A stretch of 64,000 bases of DNA from an uncultured Porphyromonas sp. Its GTDB lineage: Bacteria; Bacteroidota; Bacteroidia; Bacteroidales; Porphyromonadaceae. The stretch lies in NCBI GenBank assembly GCA_900539765.1, contig UQDF01000003.1:1-64000 (forward strand), written 5' to 3'. The translations under genes were made by a program, and so were the position numbers. Below the pieces are notes generated by a model. That model was not told the origin of the DNA, searched no databases, and saw only the letters and a list, made by a program, of their open reading frames with translations. Positions 37,317 through 45,350 of this stretch are shown piece by piece (the stretch's first letter is position 1; each line of letters begins with the position of its first letter).

Positions 37317-40300
37317 ATGAAAAGACTATTACCTATTCTGCTATGCTTCTTAGCGTTTGCAGTGCCACGACTCTATGGTCAGAAGACCTACCCCGTGACC
37401 TTCAGCGCTATGGAGGGAGGCACGATCAGTGCGAGCATTCTCTCTCCGTACGAACAGATCGAATCTGGCGCCAAGGTCGCTGTTGGACTAGATGTCAACT
37501 TCTTCGCAAAGGCTGATGAAGGCAAGCAGCTAGATTATTGGGAGATCAATGGTGAGCGTAGTGACGTCACCGAGTACACTCTCTCGACAGAAAATCTACA
37601 AGCACCGCTCGACGTGGTGGCGCACTTCAAGACAGCCCCTGCTGACGGCTATGCTGTCCACTTCTCTGTCGTCGGAGAGGGCGAGATAACCGCCTCTTAC
37701 CTCGGGGATACTGGCTATTACGACCTAACAAATCTCAAAAATGGAGAGAAGGTGCCAGCAGGTACACGTGTCTCCTTTGAGGTATCGCCCAAGGGAGACA
37801 AAGAAGTGGGTTACTGGACGATCAATGGCAAACAGAATAACGAGAGCTACGGCAAGAAGGAAGTCACCTATACCGTCATTGCCGAGACTACGCTGAGCGT
37901 AGAGCTCATTGCCCCTGTATATGACAAGCTCACCTACGAGTCTACAGAAGGTGCTACACTGGAGGCATACGTCAACTATAATGCTGTCAACTCAGGAGAC
38001 TCTGTCAAGCGTGGATCGGAGGTTAAGTTTATGCCTCGCTTTGAAGACGCTTACAAGCTTGACCACTGGGAGATCAATGGATCAATTTATCAGCATAATC
38101 CGACTAACTCCTTTCTAGAGTATAAGCTTATGGGCGAAACTCATGTCAAGCTCTTCGCTCGAACGAAAGATCAGCTACCCATCAACTTCTCCGCAGAGGC
38201 AAATGGTGAGGTAGCAGGCTTTAGGCAGATAGGCTCTAGTTATAGCGCCAACTACGCAGAGATCATCTCTGGTGAAAAGATCAACGAAGAGTCGCAAGTA
38301 TTCCTATGGGCTAAGCCTAGCGAGGGCTATCGCCTCGTTGGCTGGACGCTTGCAGGAGACACTATTGGCAAGACAAACCCGCTCATCTATAAGGTTAAAG
38401 AGGGAGACAACACCATCGTCGCACACTTTGCCCCAGGAGCCGATACGAAGTCCGTTCTGGCACACTTCTCCTCTAGTGAGGGAGGTAAGATCACAGGTAC
38501 GATGGGCATATACAATCCTTACTATACGCAAGTACCAGTCAAAGATGGCTTCCCCATCGCAAAGAACTCAAGCGTTGACTTTACAGCGGTACCTGACTCT
38601 CTCTATATGGTAAAGAGCTGGACCGTCAATGGCAACAGCGACGAGTACTACAATGGCAAGAAAGACTTCTCTCACTCCTTCAGTAAAGAGGACACAGTAT
38701 ACGTTGAATTCGTGCAGTTTACTCCACGCATTGTCACGTTTGAGTCTTCTACTGCAGAGGGCGGTAGAGTAGACGTCAAGGACAGCAACTGGGAAAACAT
38801 CAAATCAGGTGGCATCGTTCCTGATGGAAGCAAGATCTCAGTCTACGCTTACAAGGAAGACGGCTACGAATTTGACTACTGGGAGATCGATGGCAAGCGT
38901 AGTGATAAGTATAAGGAGAGTAAGATCTACGACTACGTAGTAACGGCTGACGTCCACTTCAAGGCGTACTTCAAGAAGCTTGCTATGCTACCCGTCACCT
39001 TCTCTGCAAATGGAGCTGGCTCCGTAACTGCTAAGATTGGGTATTGGGGTGATCCGATCAACTCGGGCGACACTATCCAGGAGAATACATCACTAAGCTT
39101 CATCGCAACGGCTGACGAGGGCTCTAAGCTACGCAACTGGACCATCAATGGTGTAGACACGCTAGCTGGTAAGACCGAGATCTCCTACGATGTCCGAGCA
39201 AACAAGGACAACACGATCATCGCCAACTTCGTATCGGATATAGCACCTAGCAAGGTAAAGCTCACCTACGGTGTAGCTACCGAAGGTGGTAAGCTATCCG
39301 TCTTGGCTTATCCAGCAACTGGAGATCCTTACACTGTAAATAGTGGAGACGAGGTAGACTATGCTACAAACTTGTTCTTCCAAGCAGAGACTGATCCAGG
39401 CTACACTGTAGAGAAGTGGACTGTCAACGGCAAGGAGGATACCTCCGCTGGCAATGACAATATGCTATCGATGGCCATCCAAGAGGACTCTGACGTTCAG
39501 GTATACTTCAAGAAGGCTGACGATACCAGCGATGGCTACTCAGTCACCTTCGCGGCGGATCCTTTTGAGGGTGGTAAAATCATAGCAACGTACGCTGAAG
39601 GCTTCAGTAGCGTTGATATAGCTTCTGGCGACAAGGTTGCTGAGGGCAAATACGTAAGCTTCATCGCTGAGGCAAACCCAGGCTATGAGTTCGAGAAGTT
39701 TATGGTCAATGGGGTAGAGACTCCTGGGGACTTTACCCAGCCAGAGAAGTACGCTACCGAGCTTTACCAAGATCTCAACGTAGTCGCTGTCTTCAAGAGT
39801 TCAGCTCCTGTTGAGGAGCACACGGTCACCTTTGCTGCTGATCCTACCGAGGGTGGTACCGTCACGGCTACTTACTACGACAATGACACGGAGGAGGAGG
39901 TACCTTTCGAGACGGGTGCCAAGTTCACTGGTGATGAGACCTATCTCACCTTCACAGCAAAGGCAGCCGATGGCTATAAGGTCGTAAGCTGGATAGCCAA
40001 TGGTGAGGATGTCACACCTAGCAATCCTACGGTATACGAGCATCAGCTCAAGGCTGACCTCGACCTGAAGGTAGTCTTCAAGAAGCTCTATCCGCTCACC
40101 CTCACAGCTACCCAGGGCGGTAGCCTCGTAGCTAAGGTAGGCGACAAGGAGCTAAAGTCTGGTGACAACGTCATCGAGGGTACTACGATAACCATCGAGG
40201 CTACACCTGAGACTGGCTACGAGCTCACAGCGCTTACGGCTGGATCTGAGGACATCCTAGCTACCAAGTCTTTTGAGATGAAGGGAGCTACCGAGGTCAA

Positions 40301-40796
40301 GGCAACCTTTACCAAGCTACAGAAGAACTACGTCGTCACGCTGCAAAGCAACGAGCACGGCACCATCTCTATCCAGGAGACAGTAGACCTCAAGGCTGTA
40401 CCCGAGGGTACTAAGCTGACGGTCGTAGCTAAGGGTGCCAACGACAAGTGCGAGCTCACCAAGCTCACAGCCAACGGTAAGGATATCCTCAAGGATATGA
40501 CCTTTACGGTCACTGAGGATGTGACAGTCGTTGCTGAGTTCGTCGATCACACAGGGCTTGAGGCAGCCACCACGGCTACGCTCTCTGTCTATCCTAACCC
40601 CGCTAAGGAGTATGCGATCGTAGCAGGTCTAGCACCTGAAGCTGCCGTAGCGCTCTACACGCTCGAGGGACAGCTGATCATGCGTCTACGTGCTGACCGC
40701 TCAGGTAGCCTACAGATAGACCTCACCGCTCTAAGCGACGGCACCTATCTCGTAGTCACCGAGAGCGCATCACAGCGACTCGTCGTCAAGCACTAA
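37317..40796 (+). CDS. Large secreted protein with twelve InlB-like repeats and T9SS sorting domain
   Basis: 1159 residues from ATG 37317. The frame extends 20 codons upstream, but this start gives the signal peptide MKRLLPILLCFLAFAVPRLYG, nearly the same as that of the gene at 34342. The body is about twelve divergent repeats of 75-95 residues. Each begins with a VTFSAxxGG-type strand and contains a W/xINGE-like turn (for example YWEINGER, YWTINGKQ, HWEINGSI) and ends in a VxAxFK-type strand, matching the bacterial InlB B-repeat-like fold. The last 75 residues (LSVYPNPAKEYAIVAG to QRLVVKH) are a T9SS domain. Probably a long surface stalk or adhesin. Monocistronic. Confidence 0.82.
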   Translation: MKRLLPILLCFLAFAVPRLYGQKTYPVTFSAMEGGTISASILSPYEQIESGAKVAVGLDVNFFAKADEGKQLDYWEINGERSDVTEYTLSTENLQAPLDVVAHFKTAPADGYAVHFSVVGEGEITASYLGDTGYYDLTNLKNGEKVPAGTRVSFEVSPKGDKEVGYWTINGKQNNESYGKKEVTYTVIAETTLSVELIAPVYDKLTYESTEGATLEAYVNYNAVNSGDSVKRGSEVKFMPRFEDAYKLDHWEINGSIYQHNPTNSFLEYKLMGETHVKLFARTKDQLPINFSAEANGEVAGFRQIGSSYSANYAEIISGEKINEESQVFLWAKPSEGYRLVGWTLAGDTIGKTNPLIYKVKEGDNTIVAHFAPGADTKSVLAHFSSSEGGKITGTMGIYNPYYTQVPVKDGFPIAKNSSVDFTAVPDSLYMVKSWTVNGNSDEYYNGKKDFSHSFSKEDTVYVEFVQFTPRIVTFESSTAEGGRVDVKDSNWENIKSGGIVPDGSKISVYAYKEDGYEFDYWEIDGKRSDKYKESKIYDYVVTADVHFKAYFKKLAMLPVTFSANGAGSVTAKIGYWGDPINSGDTIQENTSLSFIATADEGSKLRNWTINGVDTLAGKTEISYDVRANKDNTIIANFVSDIAPSKVKLTYGVATEGGKLSVLAYPATGDPYTVNSGDEVDYATNLFFQAETDPGYTVEKWTVNGKEDTSAGNDNMLSMAIQEDSDVQVYFKKADDTSDGYSVTFAADPFEGGKIIATYAEGFSSVDIASGDKVAEGKYVSFIAEANPGYEFEKFMVNGVETPGDFTQPEKYATELYQDLNVVAVFKSSAPVEEHTVTFAADPTEGGTVTATYYDNDTEEEVPFETGAKFTGDETYLTFTAKAADGYKVVSWIANGEDVTPSNPTVYEHQLKADLDLKVVFKKLYPLTLTATQGGSLVAKVGDKELKSGDNVIEGTTITIEATPETGYELTALTAGSEDILATKSFEMKGATEVKATFTKLQKNYVVTLQSNEHGTISIQETVDLKAVPEGTKLTVVAKGANDKCELTKLTANGKDILKDMTFTVTEDVTVVAEFVDHTGLEAATTATLSVYPNPAKEYAIVAGLAPEAAVALYTLEGQLIMRLRADRSGSLQIDLTALSDGTYLVVTESASQRLVVKH

Positions 40797-40842
40797 CTAG
40801 ACGGCTCTAGTGGGGCTTCGCCCCCTTATTAGGAGCCTTATA

Positions 40843-40930
40843 TCGATATCCACGTGGGAAAATGTCAATTCCCACGTGGATATTTTTTATTCTCCACGTG
40901 GATATTTCGGAATCCCCACGTGGATATCGA
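40843..40930 (+). repeat. Four-box CCACGTGG palindromic element
   Basis: Begins TCGATATCCACGTGGGA and ends with CCCCACGTGGATATCGA, forming a long inverted repeat with two more CCACGTGG boxes inside (40872 and 40894). It lacks the ATGAAACTTCGGAGGAA core of the other CACGTG elements. It may also work as a terminator hairpin for the InlB-repeat gene. Confidence 0.75.
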
Positions 40931-41077
40931 TTTTTTCAGCCAAGTAGGTGTAGCGACTGTACGTGCAACCCTTTGCTTTCTAAGTTCATATGCAAGTAAA
41001 ATGCGAAGTTTTTCTCGTTTCGCAAGCTCGGTTGACTTCTCTTCGGGGAACCGCTCGTCGGGGTGGGAGCTTCCACC

Positions 41078-41157
41078 GTAGGGGCGGACCTGTGTGTCCG
41101 CCCGTCTTCACCTGAGCGCAGTCTATTCTGCGGGCGGACACGCAGGTCCGCCCCTAC
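41078..41157 (+). repeat. Inverted repeat GTAGGGGCGGACC, copy 1
   Basis: About 27-base arms beginning GTAGGGGCGGACCTG and ending CAGGTCCGCCCCTAC, with about 26 bases between. Related copies lie at 41211-41278 and 43184-43274. Confidence 0.8.
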
Positions 41158-41210
41158 ACAAGCTACGTCAGCACGACAATTCCACTCATCAAACGCTGTA
41201 ACCTCCATCT

Positions 41211-41278
41211 GTAGGGGCGCACGACCGTGCGTCCCTACAACTGTACTACAACGGACGCACAGATCGTGCGTCCCTACA
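41211..41278 (+). repeat. Inverted repeat GTAGGGGCGCACG, copy 2 (divergent)
   Basis: Same outer ends (GTAGGGGC and GTCCCTAC) but the inner arms read GCACGACCGTGCG and GCACAGATCGTGCG, so the stem has kept its pairing while its sequence changed. The remaining bases 41279-41334 show nothing. Confidence 0.7.
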
Positions 41279-41334
41279 GCGGGTTACTCGTCTCGCTGGT
41301 CGGGGACGGAGCATTGCGAAAACTGGGGCATTAC

Positions 41335-41364
41335 TTGCGCTGTAATGATTTTTCCGTATATTTG
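41335..41364 (+). promoter_or_regulatory. Promoter for the first outer-membrane barrel gene
   Basis: TTG at 41335-41337 and TATATTTG at 41357-41364, 22 bases apart, a full Bacteroidetes -33/-7 pair. The leader to the ATG is about 105 bases. Confidence 0.65.
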
Positions 41365-41476
41365 CTCTCGTAAAGGTGCCTCTAGACCGCTAAATAAGCG
41401 TATTTGGCGACTGAAAGAAGGCACATTTAGATAGACATTTAACTAATTAACAAACCTATATTCAATCACAATCACA

Positions 41477-42172
41477 ATGAAGAAAGTAATTCTATCACTC
41501 GTTACGCTGCTCGCAGCTACTACGCTCGCAACAGCTCAGATGCGCCCCACGATCAAGGTAGAGGCTGGCGCTAACTTCGCTAACCAGACGACCAAGATCA
41601 ACGACAACTCCAAGGACGGCAATATGATGGTCGGCTATCGCGTAGGTGCTGGCGCCGAGTTCGGCTTTGCTGATGGCTTCTACGTTAACCCAGGTCTATA
41701 CTTCCTCAGCCGTGGTGCTAAGAGCGAGGCTGTAGAGATGCTAGGTGCTAAGGTCGATGTCACTCGCTGGCTACACAATGTCGAGATCCCTGTACACGTA
41801 GGATATCGTGCAGCTTTTGCTCCCGATATGGCGGTCTCTATCCAGGCTGGTCCTTGGTTCTCTTACGGATTCCTTGGTAAGGACGTCTACAAGGCAACTG
41901 GAGAGGGTACCATTGCTGACCTTTCAAAGAAGGTTGTCGATAAGCTCAACGAGAGCGACAACAACCCATACAAGGACACGACTGTAGCTGGTGCTACTAT
42001 CCCAGCTGCTCTGAAGCCTTTCGACCTTGGTGTAGGTATGCAGGCTGCCTTCGAGTATCGTCAGTTTGGCGTCAACCTAGGCTTCGAGTATGGACTACTC
42101 AACACCTCTAACATCGACAACGTGAAGGTCAACAACATGAACTTCTACGTAGGTCTAGGCTATCGCTTCTAA
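41477..42172 (+). CDS. Outer-membrane beta-barrel protein (PorT/OMP_b-brl family), paralogue 1
   Basis: 231 residues with a signal peptide (MKKVILSLVTLLAATTLATAQ, cleaved after AQ). The mature part alternates polar and non-polar residues in eight or so strands (IKVEAGANF, GYRVGAGAEF, YVNPGLYFLSRG, VHVGYRAAF, SIQAGPWFSYGF, GMQAAFEYRQFGVNLGFEYGL, MNFYVGLGYRF) and ends in an aromatic F, the outer-membrane insertion signal. Function unknown. Encoded next to a close paralogue; the first 25 codons of the two are almost identical at base level, so they arose by tandem duplication. Confidence 0.85.
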   Translation: MKKVILSLVTLLAATTLATAQMRPTIKVEAGANFANQTTKINDNSKDGNMMVGYRVGAGAEFGFADGFYVNPGLYFLSRGAKSEAVEMLGAKVDVTRWLHNVEIPVHVGYRAAFAPDMAVSIQAGPWFSYGFLGKDVYKATGEGTIADLSKKVVDKLNESDNNPYKDTTVAGATIPAALKPFDLGVGMQAAFEYRQFGVNLGFEYGLLNTSNIDNVKVNNMNFYVGLGYRF

Positions 42173-42212
42173 TCAGAGCGACCTAAATAGACTTCTCTAA
42201 TGAAGCTTATGG

Positions 42213-42242
42213 GGCGACCTACTCACTTATGGGCAGGTCGCC
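42213..42242 (+). terminator. Hairpin between the two barrel genes
   Basis: Arms GGCGACCT (42213-42220) and AGGTCGCC (42235-42242). No T-run follows, so it may slow rather than stop transcription; the second gene has no clear promoter of its own. Confidence 0.45.
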
Positions 42243-42273
42243 TCTTCTGTATCACACAACCCCCTATTTTACT

Positions 42274-42978
42274 ATGAAGAAAGTAATTCTATCACTCATC
42301 ACGCTGCTCGCAGCTACAACGCTAGCGACAGCTCAGATGCGCCCCACGATCAAGGTGGAGGCTGGAGCTAACTTCTCCAACATGACTGGCAAGGCGAATG
42401 GAGAAACGAATGATGGAGACATCCTCACTGGCTATCGTGTCGGTGCTGGTGTCGAGTTCGCCATCTCAGATGGCTTCTACATCAATCCTGGTCTCTACTT
42501 CCTCAGCCGTGGTGCTAAGGCTACGGTCGAGCTGCCCAAGACGACTGACTACGCTATGAAGGTCGTATCCTCTACATGGCTACACAATGTAGAGATCCCT
42601 GTACATGTAGGATATCGCGCAGCTGTCGCTCCAAGCATGGCGGTCTCTATCCAGGCTGGTCCTTGGTTCTCTTACGGATTCCTCGGTAAGGTCTCTCAGA
42701 AGACCACGGTAACTGGCGAAGGTAAGATAGCTGATGCTGCTAGAGAGATGGCCAAGGCTGCTGATGATGCAGTCAACAAGGGTGAAAACAATCCATACAA
42801 GACAGATCCTAAGATCCTGAAGCCTTTCGACCTGGGTGTCGGCATACAGGCGGCCTTTGAGTATCGTCAGTTTGGTGTCAATCTAGGCTTCGAGTATGGC
42901 CTACTCAACACCTCCGCTTTTGATGAGGTGAAGGTCAACAATATGAACTTCTACGTAGGTCTAGGCTATCGCTTCTAA
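42274..42978 (+). CDS. Outer-membrane beta-barrel protein (PorT/OMP_b-brl family), paralogue 2
   Basis: 234 residues from ATG 42274. The frame is open for 15 codons upstream, but those would precede the signal peptide (MKKVILSLITLLAATTLATAQ) and overlap the hairpin, so the later ATG is preferred. All strands of paralogue 1 are present; the differences are concentrated in two stretches, about 31-45 and 140-170, expected to be surface loops. Likely barrel of the same kind with divergent loops. Followed by a hairpin at 43041-43074. Confidence 0.85.
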   Translation: MKKVILSLITLLAATTLATAQMRPTIKVEAGANFSNMTGKANGETNDGDILTGYRVGAGVEFAISDGFYINPGLYFLSRGAKATVELPKTTDYAMKVVSSTWLHNVEIPVHVGYRAAVAPSMAVSIQAGPWFSYGFLGKVSQKTTVTGEGKIADAAREMAKAADDAVNKGENNPYKTDPKILKPFDLGVGIQAAFEYRQFGVNLGFEYGLLNTSAFDEVKVNNMNFYVGLGYRF

Positions 42979-43040
42979 TTATAGCGCCCTAATGCCCCGT
43001 ACTAGCTCTCTCAGGGTAGAGCTAAGCGGTAAATAGAGAA

Positions 43041-43074
43041 GCAGGCTCTCTGGTACGTTGACTAGAGAGCCTGC
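43041..43074 (+). terminator. Terminator-like hairpin after the barrel genes
   Basis: Perfect 11-base arms GCAGGCTCTCT (43041-43051) and AGAGAGCCTGC (43064-43074) with a 12-base loop. Confidence 0.65.
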
Positions 43075-43183
43075 TGCTGTATTGTCTCGGAGAGATTGGA
43101 AGTATCGGAATGGTCGGAGCCAACGAATAGTCCGTCCTAGAGGACTGTGTCAAATGTTGATTTCAACGTGAGACCCCATTTGT

Positions 43184-43274
43184 GTAGGGGCGGACCTGAG
43201 TGTCCGCCCGTTTTTGGCAGAAGACAAATATACGACTCTTTACTTATCGGGCGGACACGCAGGTCCGCCCCTAC
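43184..43274 (+). repeat. Inverted repeat GTAGGGGCGGACC, copy 3
   Basis: Outer arms GTAGGGGCGGACCTGAG and GCAGGTCCGCCCCTAC, almost identical to those of copy 1, but with a different central spacer of about 37 bases. With copies 1 and 2 it brackets the barrel gene pair. Confidence 0.8.
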
Positions 43275-43331
43275 GCAGATCTCAACTTTCGGAATACGTT
43301 TGACGCTGTTCGTTACAGCGGGCCATACGTA

Positions 43332-43381
43332 AATATGTCGCCTTGCGGGTACCTGGTGGTACGTCCGCAAGACGACATATT
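43332..43381 (-). repeat. 50-base inverted repeat downstream of the carboxyltransferase gene
   Basis: AATATGTCG (43332-43340) plus CTTGCGG pairs with CCGCAAG plus CGACATATT (ending 43381), with one mismatch between the two stem parts. Could be the terminator of the minus-strand gene that ends at 43413. Confidence 0.6.
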
Positions 43382-43412
43382 GCGATTGTGCGTCGGTGTG
43401 TACCTGTGCGCC

Positions 43413-45278
43413 TTAACGCCCTAGGGGACGACGCTCACGCTGACGTGTCGTAGCCTCCTCCTCGAGACGCTTGATAGGGGGCTGATAGTCGGGGTAGTGC
43501 TCCTCCTTGTCAGCTGGCTTGATGTAGGCTAGCTCGTCGCCCTTGCGGACGGTCTGACCCTGACCTACACAGACCTCGATGAGCTTGCCCGTGAAGTTCG
43601 TATTAACACGCTCTATCTGACCAAATGGAGTCTCGATGTAGCAGAAAGGCTGACCCGTGACATACTCCGTGCCTGTGGCTGGAGCCATCGAACCTTCGGT
43701 CGGATCGACCTCCCAGAGGACGGTGCCGGTCGTGGGAGCAGGGATCATCTGCGTACCCGCACGCATAGCCTTCTTGATATCGCTCTCGTCAAAGCCCTTC
43801 TTAGCTAATGCATCAGCCTTGGCCTTAGCGAGTGAAGCCTCAAACTCACGACGCAGGTCGCCGCTCTTGTAGCGTCTGTACTGCTCGGGGTGCATAGCTA
43901 GCTCGAAGAGCTCCTCGTCGTCGGGACCGAACTCCCAGCCGTTTTCCTTCATCTCCTTGCGGAAGTCGTCCAGAGCATCGGGATAGAACTGCTGTGGGTC
44001 AGCATCGGAGAACTCTAGTCCCTTCTCCTTGGCGAGCGCTACGAGCTCAGGATCGATCTCTCCAGGGATACGTCCAGCCTTGCCGAGGATCATGTTCCAC
44101 ATGTTTTGGTCTATGGCTAGCCAGCGACCCTTGCCCTGCGTCATGTTGTAGACGTTCATCAGAGCGATGTTCTTGACATACTGGCTGAAGGGGGTCACTA
44201 GTGGGGGATAACCGACCCGTGGCCATACGTAAGCGACCTCGTTAAAGAGCTTGACTAGTAGATCGTCGATCGATAGCTCAGGCTGGTCGTGATTGCGCAG
44301 GTACATATTGATACCTGAGTGTACGCCCTTGAGGTCGGCCATCATCGAGCCCATCATACCGCCTGGCAGACCGCAGCCGACTAGTAGCGAGGAGGTCTCC
44401 TTATTGGTCGAACCCATAAAGTAGCCGAGGAAGTCATCGATAAAGCTCTGAGTCATCGTACGAGCGCGCATGTAAGCGTCCATATTGATCTCAGGCACAT
44501 CAAAGCCCGCATCGTAGAGCATCTCACGGATGGTGATCACGTCTGGGTGGATCTTACCCCAAGAGATAGGCTCCATGGCAACGTCTATGATGTCGGCGCC
44601 GTTTTCGCACACCTCTAGCATAGAGGCTACGGAAAAGCCTGGGCCTGAGTGTCCGTGATACTGAATGATCGTGTCGGGGTGCTTAGACTTGATCGACTTG
44701 ACGAGCTGCCCGAGGAAGTGAGGACGACCGATGCCGGCCATATCCTTGAGACAGATCTCATCAGCGCCAGCCTCGATAAGCTTGTCGGCCAGCGTAGAGT
44801 AGTACTCGATCGTATGTATCGGTGAGTAGGTGATACAGAGTGTCGCCTGAGCGGTCATGCCCGCCTCCTTGGCGTAGTGTATGGAGGGGATGATATTGCG
44901 TGGGTCATTGAGACCGTCGAAGATACGAGTGATGTCTACCCCCTGAGCATGCTTGACATGGTACATCAACTTGCGGACGTCGGCTGGTACGGGGTACATG
45001 CGCAGTCCGTTGAGACCACGATCTAGCATGTGGGTCTTGATGCCCGCCTCGTTGAGCGGCTTGGTAAAGGCGCGTACAGCGTCATTAGGGTTTTCGCCTG
45101 CGAGTAGCTTAACCTGCTCGAAGGCACCTCCGTTGGTCTCGACACGTGCGAAGCAACCCATCTCGATGATGAGCGGTGCGATCGCTGCTAGTTGCTCAGC
45201 ACGTGGCTGGAACTTGCCAGAGGATTGCCACATATCTCTATATATGAGGCTAAACTGAATCTTTTTCTTTGTTGCCAT
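43413..45278 (-). CDS. Carboxyltransferase-domain protein (oxaloacetate decarboxylase alpha / PycB-like) without biotin lysine
   Basis: 621 residues related to the alpha subunit of oxaloacetate decarboxylase and the carboxyltransferase half of pyruvate carboxylase. The TIM-barrel part shows YRDMWQS (13-19; metal-binding Asp), CLKDMAGIG (about 175-183; the carbamylated Lys in the family) and YHGHSGPG (about 206-213; metal-binding His pair). A conserved carboxylase domain and a linker follow. The C-terminal biotinyl-like fold (about 515-590) has IETPFG at 548-553 where AMKM is expected, so no biotin-accepting lysine is present. Either a separate biotin carrier supplies the carboxyl group or the role differs. 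Not in an operon with carboxylase partners here. Confidence 0.82.
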   Translation of the reverse strand: MATKKKIQFSLIYRDMWQSSGKFQPRAEQLAAIAPLIIEMGCFARVETNGGAFEQVKLLAGENPNDAVRAFTKPLNEAGIKTHMLDRGLNGLRMYPVPADVRKLMYHVKHAQGVDITRIFDGLNDPRNIIPSIHYAKEAGMTAQATLCITYSPIHTIEYYSTLADKLIEAGADEICLKDMAGIGRPHFLGQLVKSIKSKHPDTIIQYHGHSGPGFSVASMLEVCENGADIIDVAMEPISWGKIHPDVITIREMLYDAGFDVPEINMDAYMRARTMTQSFIDDFLGYFMGSTNKETSSLLVGCGLPGGMMGSMMADLKGVHSGINMYLRNHDQPELSIDDLLVKLFNEVAYVWPRVGYPPLVTPFSQYVKNIALMNVYNMTQGKGRWLAIDQNMWNMILGKAGRIPGEIDPELVALAKEKGLEFSDADPQQFYPDALDDFRKEMKENGWEFGPDDEELFELAMHPEQYRRYKSGDLRREFEASLAKAKADALAKKGFDESDIKKAMRAGTQMIPAPTTGTVLWEVDPTEGSMAPATGTEYVTGQPFCYIETPFGQIERVNTNFTGKLIEVCVGQGQTVRKGDELAYIKPADKEEHYPDYQPPIKRLEEEATTRQRERRPLGR

Positions 45279-45336
45279 ATCTAGTGTATCTATTGTTTTA
45301 CCTACAAGGCTGATGTGTCATACCTAACCTCACCTA

Positions 45337-45344
45337 CAAAGATA
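45337..45344 (-). promoter_or_regulatory. TATCTTTG -7 box upstream of the carboxyltransferase gene
   Basis: Exact TAnnTTTG match on the minus strand, 59 bases before the start; no matching -33 box. Confidence 0.4.
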
Positions 45345-45350
45345 CATATT

